NCBI RefSeq assembly: GCF_029784135.1 | Contig: NC_073745.1 | Coordinates: 110,977,216-111,041,215 of the forward strand | DNA: 64,000 nt | Reading direction: 5' to 3' | Source of the DNA: Toxorhynchites rutilus septentrionalis | Lineage: Eukaryota > Arthropoda > Insecta > Diptera > Culicidae | Shown: positions 46,820 to 58,563 of the stretch, piece by piece | How the letters are laid out: the number at the start of each line of letters is the position of its first letter | How positions within the stretch are numbered: position 1 is the first letter of the stretch | Notes under the pieces: model-generated | Databases searched by the model: none | The model's input: only the letters and a program-made list of their open reading frames with translations | Told to the model about the DNA's origin: nothing | Position numbers and translations under genes: made by a program

Positions 46820-47720
46820 TATTTAGTTGCTTCAAGCCATCGTATATGGATATTTGTATGCGTATGTGCGTGCTTCATAATCCGTACGTAAAAATAGCGC
46901 ATCTTCGCTACGCTGAAACCCCATTTGTATCTGCTCCCGTGTGCATTGGCCCTGTAACGATGCAACCATCGCCTAATTTTTTATGCTATGATTGACGATT
47001 GTTTGGTATTGCAAATTATGCAGTCGTAATGATAAATATAAACAAGGAGGGGAGATAGCGGGAGGGAAATTTTCACGCTAGGGTATTGGTAATGAATCTC
47101 TGCTGAGGCAAATATTCAGCCTTTTTCCAATCAGTTAACATTGTTTGTTTTCTGTCATCAATGCATTAAACTGACGCTATGGCGAAGCAGGTGTTGAGGT
47201 TGTGCACCAAAAAATTATTTGGGGAGTACCAAGTTGTTCAATAAGTTATATTAAGTTACTAATTTATTTGGGCTCGCGTGCCAGTCGCAAAACTGCTTTC
47301 AACTAGGATTGCATTTGCGCAAATCTTGATCATAATGAAGCAGTGCTACTCTTTTCGATGTTGTTGAGTATAACAGATAGAGTTTATTTCGTTTATTTAG
47401 TCACCAAGAAAGTAAATGTCGTTCTGGAATTTTGTATGTGATTTGGTTTCGCTTGCCAGTAGCAAAACTATCTCCACTAAGGATGACAGCCGCGCTTATC
47501 TCGAGCATGTATTGTTCTGCGAGCACAAGAATGAATCATCAATCAATTATCGTCAAATGATCCTACAATAAAAAAAACATTTCAGGGCGACCAAACTGGT
47601 AGCATGGTTATTCCAAAATTTTCGTAGCATAATAAAATAATATCCGCAGTTATAAACAAGCGCTTCGTATAAACTACAGCGTAGTTCTACGTCAATAATG
47701 CGGTCGTGTCTAGAACACAG

Positions 47721-48001
47721 TCTCCTTCTTCTTCTTGAATGGCGTTAACGTTCCCTTGGAGCTTTTGCCGTCTCAACGTATTTACTAACTAGCGTCATTT
47801 GCTAATACTAAGTTAAGATTTCTTAAGCCAAATAACAAGCCTAGAATGTATTCCGAGGGGCAAGCTCTTGAATACGCGTGACCACAGTGCAAGTCGAAGG
47901 AAATTTCTTTGACGAAAAATTCCCCTATCAGAACGGGAATCGAACCCGAACACACGGCATGATAATGAGAGACGCTAACCACTTGGCCATGGTGGCCCGA
48001 A
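47721..48001 (-). mobile_element. tRNA-derived SINE with (AAG)n tail
   Basis: Read on the minus strand: CCATGGCCAAGTGGTTAGCG (A-box region), GGTTCGATTCC (B box), a body GGGGAATTTTTCGTCAAAG ... GTGGTCACGCGTATTC shared with 20,480-20,625, and a tail AAGAAGAAGAAGGAG. It lies 25 bp from the end of A2 and abuts the start of repeat E copy 2, which it may have split from its terminus. Confidence 0.8.
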
Positions 48002-48864
48002 AAAATCAACTTTTCCCCCTTTTTTCCAAAAATGACCTTTTTAAATAATTTATAACTTTTGAACTACTAGACCGATTTAGATGATCGTTATATCATATTA
48101 AAGTCAATTAGCTAGTTTTGTTTGAAAAACATTACACTTGGGAAAAAAATCTATATTTTGTTTTTGAATTATTGATTGTAATTGTTTTTCATAACTTATA
48201 TGGTTTCGGAGCTAAGGCCACCATATTTTTTATTTCTTGAAAGCTGAGATTTTTTTACATAACATATCCAAATATCAGAAAGGTGTTTTTTTCTTTTTCG
48301 AGTAATTTTGCAAAGTTAACATGTTTTCAGTTTTCGTTCAATATTCCTATGCGACTAGAATCCAATTTTTATGCATATGTGGTATTTAATGTGGCGTCAA
48401 ATTTGTATATCGATCATCTGAATCGGCCCGGTAGTTTAAAAGTTATGAATTAAAAAAGCATTTTTGGAAAAAATTAAAAAAAGGGAAAAACGATTTATCG
48501 GACCATCGGTAAGTTTTGAAAAATCATAACTCAATAACACAAAATAACGCATCTCTGAATTTTGGATATGTTATCTAAAAAAGTCTTAGCTTTCAAGAAA
48601 AAATATAAATAAATATATAGCGCCCTTGGCCCTGAGACAATGTAAACTGTAAAAAAAATAAAATCAATGAAAATCAATAAAATCAAGACCAAAACCCAAA
48701 ATTTATGCAAGTATAATAGTTTTTGAAAAGAGATTAGCTAATTGGCTTTATTTTTATATGTCGATCATCTGAATCGGTGCAGTAGTTCAAAAGTTATGAA
48801 AAAACTGAGAAAAAAATGGTCTTTCGGACCATTCGGACCATTAAATGGAAATGGTCATCCTAAT
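48002..48864. mobile_element. Repeat family E, copy 2, foldback
   Basis: The first half follows 22,770-23,360. The second half (about 48,530-48,740) is an inverted version of blocks near 48,130-48,300 (for example CGCCCTTGGCCCTGAGAC against the GGAGCTAAGGCCACC region). The right end GGTCATCCTAA resembles the complement of the AGGGTGGCC left end. Non-coding. Confidence 0.55.
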
Positions 48865-51463
48865 GATAAAAAATATGGGTTTAATGTTTTGCGATAAAGA
48901 ACAAAACTACCACTTTTCACGAAAATCTGAGAACCAATATATCGATTTGACATGGAATGGTTGTATATAAACATTTACATCGCACTTCTAGGTGGATTGA
49001 CACTATTTTCGTAACTCAAATAATCATTCAAGATACTTACATATTGTTAAATTATTTTGAAATTATTGAGAAATTGAATTCTAAACACAATTCTTGATAG
49101 AACGTAATATTCACTACTTTGACCCATTGTCACCCCCTCTAAGTGGTGAGATTGGGTTAACTTTCATGTAATCGTAGTTCAGTGAAACATTAATATAATT
49201 CAACAATTCCTTGAACACTTACGAGTGTTCATCATTAGAGAACATTTCTACGTAATCATAATTGTGTTTTACTCTAATTTACGATAGTTATTCAACAAAA
49301 AGTTCAAAAACTACCTTTTTTGACCCATTTTCTCCCCCATCGACGGTATTTTATTTATATAAATCTGATATAACTATAGAGTAAAAATGTAGCTTGTAGT
49401 AGCTCTCCGATGAGGACAGTTATCGATAGAAGGACTCATTTCTTCTTCGAAAAATAGTTCGTAACAACAAATCTCCCAGTTTGAACGGGAACCACGGGAA
49501 CAACACAGATGGACTCAATTTCGGAATCAGATCACAAGCTATCAACCGCTGTCACTATTTCCTATAGAGATTGGATGATGTAATCATAGATATGCATTTC
49601 TAGTCCTGTAAATGTCTTCAAGTTACGATATTTTTATAGCGTAGGACAAATGCAGCAAATCATCGCAACCGGCAGCTTGTTTTACATAAAGTATCGTAAA
49701 GGTTTGTTTTATTGATTATTGTGTTCCCGTCAGCCCTCTCTCGCTCTCGAGGAGGTGCCTGATGCTCTAGAGGAGCCCATCCGTTCCGAGCGCAACAGCC
49801 GATCTGAAGTAATTCAATCAAAGCTAGAAACCACAACAAATCTATTCTGTTCTGCAAATTGAAATTCCACTCCAGCGGTCGGTTTGGGCGAACAGCGTCG
49901 AATGTAAAGCAAGCGTTTAATAATCAATAAAAAAAAGTTATATAATTTATGTCTTACGCTTGGCTTTCGGGAGGAAGCTCCGAATGTACTCACCACTCAT
50001 TGTATGCAAAACAGCTCGAGCATTGTACACATTTATGTGTTGGCTTCTGGTTTGCACCCATGCTGTTTTGAAATTTCTGATTTTCAGCACGCGAGAAGGT
50101 TAAAGTCCGCTCGGATTCCTCAATGGGACTCGAGTCGTTTGCAGGTGTTATAGATTCCACGGCGATCTATGTGTCTCTCGGAGGGGACTTCTGGACTGGC
50201 GTCAGACTAATAAATTTTTCGGCGTAAAAAAATTAACTCCCAAATGTGTCGCCACGGAATCAAACTTTCAATACCACGAACGAGCTCGGAATCGATAAGA
50301 GGCTGGGTGCGGCCCACCTCTCGATGGGCTTCGGTGCGACAGCGCGCGCGCTCTCAGACGGTGCCGTTTCGAATTAAGACTCGGACAGCCAAATTGAGGT
50401 CGTTACGTCAGCAATCAAGGTACGAGATCGATGGGTAGTTTCGTGCCATGTCATCTGTCATCTCCAGCAGGCGATGCGATGGCTAATTGCCCGATCGAAG
50501 ATTTAATGTTGCTGCTGGTGGTGAAGTCTCCTCACATACACGGAGCTAGCAGATAAGCTGTGGTTTTGTTTTCGCATCACTCCATGAAGAAGCATTCAAA
50601 AGTCACACATTTATCAACATTGAAATATGTGCTCAACAAAACGAACACATTTGATGTGGGATTACTAGCGGAAAAGCGACAAAAAATACGTTACGAACAT
50701 ACTGCTTGACCTCGGGCTTCACAACCTGAATTCAGAGGTTTTTCATGGTCATATTGAAGGGGCGTTATATGATTGCCATGCTTGAAACATCATTAGATTA
50801 TAATTATTTGCGAGTGGCGTGATGTGTAATGCAAGGATTTGCACTACATAAAAATTGAAATCCATTAATTCAGGCAGTAGACTACAGCCCTGTCCCAGCG
50901 AGGACATGTAATATCTTGCTCAATATTCCAATGCGCGCTTCTCCCCCAGTAAATAATATTTATCTAAAACTAATAATAATGTCGTGTCGTGTCGTGCAAC
51001 GAATGTTGGAGAGGAACACATACATTGGTCAACTTTGACTTTTCCAACAGCTGAGACTGAATTGGAAAACTGATTGAATACAAGATCCATAAAAAACAGC
51101 AATGATAATTATGGTAAATAATGAAATCATACAGCAACTAGCTTGTGCTGCAGCGTTCATCGATTGGTTTATGGTCAAGTTTGAAACGAGAATCAGAAGT
51201 ATCGAAGATACCCTAATGAGCAAAATAAAACCTCGTGTACAAGCAGCTTAGCTTCCATTTCGACTACTGTGTTGTTAGTAATAAATCAATCTGTGTTATA
51301 CAAATTTTAATTTAATCTTAAGGAGCCCAAATATTTGATTAAAGTTGTTCAAATTTATGTTTCGGTGATATACTTGACAAAACAAGAATAGAGTAAGGCG
51401 TAAAAAGATCGTTATTTTTTAGTATTTTTTAGAGAGCTGAAACACTAACCTGGAAATACAAAA
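48865..51463. other. Low-copy interval
   Basis: Two GACCCATT-type motifs occur at 49,120 and 49,321. 49,640-50,600 is less AT-rich with short open frames on both strands but no domain. A (GTCGT)n-like run is at 50,980-50,997. No gene can be supported. Confidence 0.35.
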
Positions 51464-51905
51464 AAAAACAGGAAGTGGGTTATATCTATGGTATAACCGC
51501 AAGGGTGACGTAGGACTATCGTTGATTTAGAGATCATTTGTTTGAAGTTGAATCTGAATTCATTCTGAATGAATGAATATTTGGGAGACTTCGAAAACGA
51601 GAGCGTTACGTTGGAGTCACAAGGTTTTATGCATTCAATATTGGATACGGAAATATCCTACTGATGGGGAAGAATAATCTTCAGAAGCTATCCTGTTAAT
51701 TGCGATTGATTGAAAAATCACAAAACCAAATGTATTTGGTCACAGTGTTACATGGATAGAAAACATTAAAATAAACTCTTTCACATGAATGTAATTTTAA
51801 ATTCCCAGAGGAACTGGCAGATTATTTTCAGTAACGATTAGATATTTCCACAATTTCCTCGATACTGGAAGCCCACCAGTGGTTAATGCTAACTCGATAA
51901 CCATC
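51464..51905 (+). mobile_element. Family B copy B2, left part
   Basis: It begins AACAGGAAGTGGGTTATA and is collinear with 10,264-10,720 to ACTCGATAACCATC, where the BEL/Pao element is inserted. The remainder resumes at 58,977. Confidence 0.75.
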
Positions 51906-52313
51906 TGTTTGTACTCAGTGTCGCTTTATAGCAAAAATCAAATACCTTAGTGTAGACTTCGGAAGACTAGTGAAGAATTTTTCAGTCATTCGTTTAACAC
52001 TCGCTTATCGCTCGATCATCATTCTTATCACCGTTCAGTTATACCGTCAGCCACCGAACGAGACAGAAGCGAATTCTACGCTCTGTCCGGAATTAAATAA
52101 AGTTTTGTTACAAGTTATAAGTTTACCGCCAATTATTTCGAAGTGGTTTGATCACCGTCATATCACCGATTGATTGTGTTGTGTCGAGTTAAATCCCGCT
52201 GCTGTGTACTCCCAGTTTTGATCTGTTCATCGCTGGCAACATCGCTCGCTTCAAGCAGTTTTCATATTCCACCATTGGACGAGGTGATAAGGTGAGCCCG
52301 ACCTGCCCCAACA
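51906..52313 (+). repeat. BEL/Pao 5' LTR
   Basis: 408 bp, TG...CA ends. An AAATAAAG polyadenylation-like signal lies near 52,095. Nearly identical to 58,564-58,971. Confidence 0.95.
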
Positions 52314-52319
52314 TATTTC

Positions 52320-52337
52320 TGGTGCCGTGACCAGGAT
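52320..52337 (+). other. Primer binding site
   Basis: TGGTGCCGTGACCAGGAT starts 7 bp after the LTR. TGG plus the following bases would pair with the CCA end of a host tRNA; the tRNA species was not determined. Confidence 0.75.
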
Positions 52338-53143
52338 TGGGTATTGCCGCTTTTTTCGCCATCATCCAAGTGAACAACGGTTCAATAGCGACTATTGTTT
52401 TCCACGTTACAATTGGCCGACGCTGTCGCCATTGTGATGCGACACAATCGAAAGACAATCTATTGAGACCACACCATCATTGTGAACAAACCAACGATTG
52501 AACAATTGACCAATTGTTCAACCCGGCATTGTTAAATGCATGCTGACATTTTCTGGTGTTACCGAATTTTAATTATTCAAGTCCTAATTACTCGAGCATC
52601 AGGTAAAGTACCTCTCCAATCTGCGCAAGAAGCCACACAGGTGCTTTTAGATTTGCTTTCCGATATTTTGCATGTTATTTCCCCATCTCATCGGTGCTGA
52701 GTAACAAGCATCAAGTGATTATGTGAACCAGAAACCACTCCACACAACGTAGGTCCGATCCGATTCCAGCCGCATGGTACCGTAAAGGTGGCGGCCGTTG
52801 CTCTATGCTGAAACTCAACCGGCGTAGGAAGAGTTTTCCACGATTGCTACCAGTCGTTGATCAACGAGTAGTTGATTATTTCCAATTCCCGCCAACTTTC
52901 CGTCGTTTACCAGAAGTGAATAGAAGTCACCCGGGCAGAAGAAAAATAATTCACCATCCCACGAGGCAAGTTGCTCATCTGCGTTCCTGGGTTCCCGTTT
53001 TGTAATTCATACAAGGCATTTCAAGCCTTGGTCAAGGTTAGTACATGTCCAAGTAAATTATTTGTGTCAGTGCGGGGCTACCTGGTCTTGTATTTCAGCA
53101 GGCTTTCTTCCTTCCTGTGTGGTCGGCGTTCTATTGATCTACA

Positions 53144-56100
53144 ATGGCCGACGCTCGATCGAAGGAACAAATGGTGACGCGGAGAATGACCCTGCTGGCG
53201 TCGCTGTCACGTGCGGAGCAATTCATCGAACAGTACGTCACTGAACGGGATGGGCTCGAGGTGCAGATCCGGCTAGAGAATCTGGATATACTATGGGCAT
53301 CATTGGAGGAAGTGCAGACTGCCCTAGAGGATTTGGAGGATACCAACGAAGGTAAAATGTTAAATCTCCAATACCGCGCTTCTATGGAGCCTAGGCTGTT
53401 CAGAGTAAAGGCGATGCTTAAGGCTAAACTACCAACTCCTGTTATTCCTCACGAAAACCGCCCCCTTGAAAACCCCCCTCGTTCGTCGTCCGCTTTGTCC
53501 GGTTTGAGGTTGCCAACAATTTCGCTTCCGGATTTTGACGGAGATTACAAGCAGTGGCTTACCTTCCACGATACGTTTCTCGCATTGATCCACGAGAACG
53601 TAGAACTTCCACCGATCCAGAAGTTCCATTACCTCCGTGCAGCGGTGAAGGATGAAGCAGCGCAAATCATCGAAACGATTGCCATCAGTGCGGCCAACTA
53701 TCCACTGGCTCGGCAAACATTGGTCGCTCGTTATTCCAACAAGTATCTATTGAAAAAGCGACATTTACAAGACCTGTTGGAAATTCCCAGGATGAAAAAG
53801 GAGACCGCTGCCGCGTTGCATTCCGCGGTAGACGATTTTCAGAGGCACGTGAAAATCCTAGAACAATTGGGTGAGCCAACTGCACATTGGAGTACCCTGC
53901 TGGAGCATCTATTGTGCATACGATTGCATGATGACACAATCCGAGCATGGGAGGATCATGCAGAGACTGTCGGAAACCAAACGTACAAATGCTTGGTAGA
54001 ATTTTTGGAAAAACGCATCCGTGTTCTTGAGAGTGTTTCGGTCAACCATAATAATATAGCTCACCAAACCACGCCCGCTGCAGGTGTCAACAGTACTCAT
54101 CATCGAAGACCCTCGTTACCGTTTAAAATGTCTACTCACGCCGTCACGGAAAGTTCAGCCCCCAAATGCCATGCATGTGATCAGCATCATCCCCTAGTAA
54201 GATGTTCGAAATTCGAGAAGATGACGCTAGCTGAGCGTTTACGTACAGTGAACTCAAAACGACTCTGCCTAAACTGCTTTCGCCATGATCACTTCGCCCG
54301 TGATTGCTCCTTTTCCTACAGTTGTCGGGTGTGCAAGAAAAAGCACCATTCCATGTTGCACCCTGGGTACATTGAGAATTCCAACAGATTTGGTACTGAA
54401 TCGCCATCCAACAGCGCGATTTATTCGGGTGGTCCGCCACAACAATCATCCAACGTTCAATCCAGAATTTCATTTCAAGAAGTTTCTAACGCATCGAAGT
54501 TACAGACAGTGAAATGCAGCAGCACGATTTACAATCCCCACCCAACCGTGTTCATGCTAACAGTGGTGCTGCGCATCGTAGATGTTTACGGGAAGGAGCA
54601 CTTCGCCCGTGCTCTGCTGGACAGTGCCTCTCAGCCGAACCTAATGTCCGATCGTTTGGCTCAACTGCTCCGTTTGCGTCGACAGAAGGTGAATGTTCTC
54701 GTTCATGGGATTGGTGAGAAGCCTGAACATGCTACGGAGTCTGTGACGACTAAAATCCTCTCCCGCAAAAATGAATTCGCTAAAGATGTTAGCTTTTTAG
54801 TTCTCAAGCGAATGATGTCAAAACTGCCAGCTGAAGATGTACTTGTTGAAAGATGGAATCTACCCGGCGACGTGTTCCTAGCTGATCCTGGATTCAATCG
54901 GTCGAGCGAGATCGATCTCGTAATAGGAACTCAATTTTTCTTCGATTGTTTCCCCACAGCGTCTAAAATTCAACTCTCAGGTAATCTTCCCATAATGGTT
55001 GACAGCGTGTTTGGCTGGATATTTGCTGGAAATTGTCATCTAGTTCCATCTGCCAGTGATGCCGTTAGCTGCACGACCGTCGCCCAGTCGTTAGCCCCGC
55101 TGGAAGAATGCATGGAAAGATTTTGGAAGATAGAAGAACTCCCTGTCAGACGTGATATGTCACCCGAGGAAAAGGCTTGCGAAGAGCTTTATAGGTCAAC
55201 CACATCCCGAAACGATGATGGGAGATATGTTGTTCGACTACCGAAACAGCCCAACTTCGCTGAGATGGTTGGTGAATCGAAGTCCATCACATTACACCGA
55301 TTTCACCTGCTCGAGCGAAGACTTTCGAACGATACTGATCTGAAAGAGAGCTACGATAAGTTTATGGCTGATTACGTAGCTTTAGGACATATGCGTATTG
55401 TACACTCTGACTATACTCCTGATTCACACGTGCACTACTTGCCACATCACCCTGTGCTGAAAGAGGCCAGCACAACAACAAAAACCAGAGTGGTTTTCGA
55501 TGGCTCCAGCAAAACGTCATCCGGTTATTCGCTCAACCAATCCCTATGTATTGGACCCGTTGTACAAGACGACCTCTTGACCTTAATTATCCGCTTCCGA
55601 AAATACCCGATAGCCATGATTGCGGATATTGAGAAAATGTACCGCCAGGTACAGGTACATTCTTCCGATGCTCCTCTCCAACGAATATTATGGAGATTTA
55701 GTCCTTCTGATCCATTGCTCACTTATGAGCTCCAGACCGTCACCTATGGACTAGTTCCTTCATCTTTTCTCGCCACTAGAACGCTACAGCAGCTTGCTGA
55801 AGATGATGGTGACGTTTATCCTCTGGGAGCCGCTGCATTGAGAAAGTCGTTTTACGTTGATGACTATATAGGTGGAGCAGACTCGATTCCTGAAGCTATC
55901 GAGTTGCGCAACGAGTTGACCAAACTGCTGGCAAGAGGTGGTTTCCCGCTGCGAAAGTGGACGTCAAATAAGTTAGAAGTTCTCCAAGGTTTGTCCTCCG
56001 ACGAAATTGGTACCCAGTCAACCCACAAGTTTGACCCAGATGAGACCGTGAAGACCCTCGGAATTTTGTGGGAGCCTGCATCGGATCAGTTTTGCTTCGA

Positions 56101-56179
56101 TCTACAAATGCACTGCGTCACGACGTACGTGACAAAACGGGTAATCATTCCGCTGTGTCACAGCTGTTTGATCCGCTAG
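53144..56179 (+). CDS. BEL/Pao gag-pol, first part (Gag, protease, RT)
   Basis: 1011 residues from ATG 53,144. Residues ~120-270 match the BEL Gag region (LPDFDGDYKQWLTFHDTF, then a helical segment). Cysteine knuckles lie at ~341 (CHACDQHH) and ~373 (CLNCFRHDHFARDC). A retropepsin-like site is at ~490 (ALLDSASQPNLM, DSA in place of the usual DTG/DSG). Reverse transcriptase follows: TRVVFDGSSKTS, MIADIEKMYRQV (~825) and FYVDDYIGG (~903), the catalytic YVDD. The last ~20 residues are out of frame: the true coding frame shifts near 56,145, shortly before the stop at 56,177. The ~830-bp leader after the LTR is non-coding. The product would form the capsid and copy RNA into DNA in the cytoplasm. 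Confidence 0.93.
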   Translation: MADARSKEQMVTRRMTLLASLSRAEQFIEQYVTERDGLEVQIRLENLDILWASLEEVQTALEDLEDTNEGKMLNLQYRASMEPRLFRVKAMLKAKLPTPVIPHENRPLENPPRSSSALSGLRLPTISLPDFDGDYKQWLTFHDTFLALIHENVELPPIQKFHYLRAAVKDEAAQIIETIAISAANYPLARQTLVARYSNKYLLKKRHLQDLLEIPRMKKETAAALHSAVDDFQRHVKILEQLGEPTAHWSTLLEHLLCIRLHDDTIRAWEDHAETVGNQTYKCLVEFLEKRIRVLESVSVNHNNIAHQTTPAAGVNSTHHRRPSLPFKMSTHAVTESSAPKCHACDQHHPLVRCSKFEKMTLAERLRTVNSKRLCLNCFRHDHFARDCSFSYSCRVCKKKHHSMLHPGYIENSNRFGTESPSNSAIYSGGPPQQSSNVQSRISFQEVSNASKLQTVKCSSTIYNPHPTVFMLTVVLRIVDVYGKEHFARALLDSASQPNLMSDRLAQLLRLRRQKVNVLVHGIGEKPEHATESVTTKILSRKNEFAKDVSFLVLKRMMSKLPAEDVLVERWNLPGDVFLADPGFNRSSEIDLVIGTQFFFDCFPTASKIQLSGNLPIMVDSVFGWIFAGNCHLVPSASDAVSCTTVAQSLAPLEECMERFWKIEELPVRRDMSPEEKACEELYRSTTSRNDDGRYVVRLPKQPNFAEMVGESKSITLHRFHLLERRLSNDTDLKESYDKFMADYVALGHMRIVHSDYTPDSHVHYLPHHPVLKEASTTTKTRVVFDGSSKTSSGYSLNQSLCIGPVVQDDLLTLIIRFRKYPIAMIADIEKMYRQVQVHSSDAPLQRILWRFSPSDPLLTYELQTVTYGLVPSSFLATRTLQQLAEDDGDVYPLGAAALRKSFYVDDYIGGADSIPEAIELRNELTKLLARGGFPLRKWTSNKLEVLQGLSSDEIGTQSTHKFDPDETVKTLGILWEPASDQFCFDLQMHCVTTYVTKRVIIPLCHSCLIR

Positions 56180-58443
56180 GACTAATAGCGCCCGTTGTTG
56201 TGAGAGGGAAAATGATGATTCAGGAACTGTGGCTAGCATCATACTCCTGGGACGACGAGGTTCAGGAACCCATAAAAAAGAAGTGGGAAGAGTTCTACGA
56301 CGAATTACCAAGTTTGTCCGAGTTTCGTATTGACCGATTCGCGTTTGCTCCGAATTCCACCATTCAGTTGCACAGTTTTGCGGACTCCTCCGAGGCTGCC
56401 TACGGTGCCTGCACTTACGCCCGTACTGTGGACTCCGAAGACAATGTGCGCATCCAACTGTTAGCAGCCAAATCTCGAGTAGCGCCCTTAAAGCGACTAA
56501 CCCTACCGCGATTGGAGCTTTGTGCAGCTTTGATCGCCACACAGCTGCATTCTCGCATCATAGAAGCACTGCAAATGGGAACCGTCGAATCCTTCTACTG
56601 GTCGGACTCCACCGTGGTGCTACAGTGGCTTAGAACTCCTCCAAGTTTGCTTAAGACATTCGTGGCCAACCGAGTCTCGGAGATACAAACCTCCACGCAC
56701 GGATCGCATTGGCGGCATGTATCTGGAATCCAGAACCCGGCGGATCTTGTATCCAGAGGGATGCATGTGAAGGACCTCCTGACCAGCTCGCTTTGGAAGA
56801 ACGGTCCTGAATGGTTAACCTGGCCTGAAGCGGCTTGGCCGACACCGAAAATTACGATCTCACCCGAAGTAGAACATGAATGCAAGCGAATGATGACTGT
56901 TGTAGCCACTACTGCACCATTTTACAATCCAATTTTTACATTATACCGCAACTTTTCACGTCTGGTAAGAATAATTGTCTACTGCCGATGTTTTATCCAT
57001 AATCTGCGCGACAAGGTTCGAACGCAACCCGTACACTTAACAGGTTTCGAGCCAAGAATGTCGCTTTCCGTTGAGCAAATCTCCCAAACTAAAGCACAGC
57101 TTGTTAGACTGGCTCAAGCCGACTGCTTTCAAGACGAAATTCGTGACCTTCGTCAAGGACGACCTTTGAAGAAGAGCTCTCCGATAAGGCTGCTGAATCC
57201 ATTCGTCGATACAGAGGGTACCTTGAGGGTTGGGGGGCGGTTGAAACTTTCTGAACAGCCATATTTATTCAAACATCCAGCCTTGCTCCCTAGCTTTCAT
57301 CCCCTCGCCAAGCTGATAGCCAAATCCTTCCATTACAAACTGGTTCATGGTGGCGGTCACGTCACCCTATCGAACATGCGTGAGGAGTATTGGCCATTAC
57401 AAGGACGAAGACTAGTACGCAGCGTCATCAGAAACTGCTACCAATGCGCTCGAGCCAATCCCGTTCCAGTCCAGCAACAAATTGGTCAGCTGCCTGCCCA
57501 GCGGATCACTGCCAGCAAGCCGTTTGCTGTTACCGGTGTGGATTACGCCGGTCCAGTTTATTTAAAGCCGATCCACAAACGAGCTCAACCGACGAAGGCA
57601 TACATCTGTCTATTTGTCAGCTTCACGACGAAGGCAGTGCATCTAGAGCTTGCCGGTGACCTCTCAACAGTAGCCTTCCTCAAGGCATTCCGCCGTTTTG
57701 TATCTCGCCGAGGTCGACCAGCACACCTGCATTCCGACAATGGGAAGAACTTCATTGGGGCCAAAAATGAGCTGCACCAAATCTACCAAATGCTCCACAG
57801 CCAGCAGGAGATGGAAAAAATCCAGAAAGTATGTGCCGAAGAAGAAATTGTTTGGCACTTGAACCCACCGAAGGCGCCTCATTTCGGTGGACTTTGGGAA
57901 GCGGCAGTCAAGGTTGCCAAAACCCACCTGTACCGTCACCTCGGGAACACCTTGCTGTCGTTTGAGGACCTGTCTACAGTTTTAGTAGAAATCGAAGCTG
58001 CGATGAACTCGCGGCCACTTGTTCCGATGACCGAAGACCCGAACGACTTCTCCGTTCTGACGCCAGCACATTTCATTATCGGATCGACAATGCATTCCCT
58101 GCCCAGTCCCAACGTTTGCGACTTCCCATGGTCGCGGCTTGACCACTATCACCAGCTGCAGCAGTTATATCAGCAGTTCTGGCACCATTGGAGAACCGAG
58201 TACCTCCAGGAACTCCAAAAGGACACCAGAAGCTGCCAACCAAACGCCGCAATTACGCCTGGCAGGCTAGTGGTGGTCATCGATGAATTCCAGCATCCAG
58301 TTCGTTGGCCACTCGCCCGGATTGAGGCTGTCCATCCAGGCGCAGATGGACTTGTTCGCGTGGTGACGCTACGCACGCCGAGAGGAACCATCAAGCGCCC
58401 AGTCACAAAGATCTGCATATTGCCAACAGACCAAGAAGATTAA
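56068..58443 (+). CDS. BEL/Pao pol, second part (RNase H, integrase)
   Basis: This frame overlaps the first by 112 bp, but true homology starts at SQLFDPLGLIAP (about 56,159), the conserved end of the BEL RT region. RNase H has HSFADSSEAAYGAC (~102) and SDSTVVLQWL (~180). The integrase has an HHCC zinc-binding region (HYKLVHGGGH ~422, CYQCAR ~457) and a DDE core: DYAGPV (~492), HSDNGKNF (~555) and HFGGLWEAAVK (Glu ~605). A C-terminal module typical of BEL/Pao integrases follows, ending at 58,443. There is no native start here. It would be translated as one polyprotein with the first part in an undamaged relative. One indel separates the two. Confidence 0.92.
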   Translation: MGACIGSVLLRSTNALRHDVRDKTGNHSAVSQLFDPLGLIAPVVVRGKMMIQELWLASYSWDDEVQEPIKKKWEEFYDELPSLSEFRIDRFAFAPNSTIQLHSFADSSEAAYGACTYARTVDSEDNVRIQLLAAKSRVAPLKRLTLPRLELCAALIATQLHSRIIEALQMGTVESFYWSDSTVVLQWLRTPPSLLKTFVANRVSEIQTSTHGSHWRHVSGIQNPADLVSRGMHVKDLLTSSLWKNGPEWLTWPEAAWPTPKITISPEVEHECKRMMTVVATTAPFYNPIFTLYRNFSRLVRIIVYCRCFIHNLRDKVRTQPVHLTGFEPRMSLSVEQISQTKAQLVRLAQADCFQDEIRDLRQGRPLKKSSPIRLLNPFVDTEGTLRVGGRLKLSEQPYLFKHPALLPSFHPLAKLIAKSFHYKLVHGGGHVTLSNMREEYWPLQGRRLVRSVIRNCYQCARANPVPVQQQIGQLPAQRITASKPFAVTGVDYAGPVYLKPIHKRAQPTKAYICLFVSFTTKAVHLELAGDLSTVAFLKAFRRFVSRRGRPAHLHSDNGKNFIGAKNELHQIYQMLHSQQEMEKIQKVCAEEEIVWHLNPPKAPHFGGLWEAAVKVAKTHLYRHLGNTLLSFEDLSTVLVEIEAAMNSRPLVPMTEDPNDFSVLTPAHFIIGSTMHSLPSPNVCDFPWSRLDHYHQLQQLYQQFWHHWRTEYLQELQKDTRSCQPNAAITPGRLVVVIDEFQHPVRWPLARIEAVHPGADGLVRVVTLRTPRGTIKRPVTKICILPTDQED

Positions 58444-58549
58444 CATTCGGAAATTGTTTTGTGAAACAAATTTTTCTTTTTCTTTAACTATTTGAAATAT
58501 TGTATCAACTTAGTAAATCTTTTAAATTTATTTGAAATCCTTGAATTTC

Positions 58550-58563
58550 AAAGGTGGCGGCGA
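58550..58563 (+). other. Polypurine tract
   Basis: AAAGGTGGCGGCGA directly precedes the 3' LTR. It is purine-rich apart from single T and C interruptions. A similar AAAGGTGGCGGC occurs internally at 52,785. Confidence 0.65.

Larger units (their letters stand above)
44518..47695 (-). mobile_element. TIR element family A, copy A2, carrying a DD37E insertion
   Basis: Inverted relative to A1. Aligned blocks include GTTAACGTTAATAACT, CATTTGTTCTGTTCATTTG, AGCAACTTATCGAC, CAGTGGATCTCGCTGAGG, ACTGACGCTATGGCGAAGC and the end GTAGTTCTACGTCAA. It is about 1.88 kb without the 1298-bp insertion, against 1.68 kb for A1. Its own centre differs from that of A1. Confidence 0.65.
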
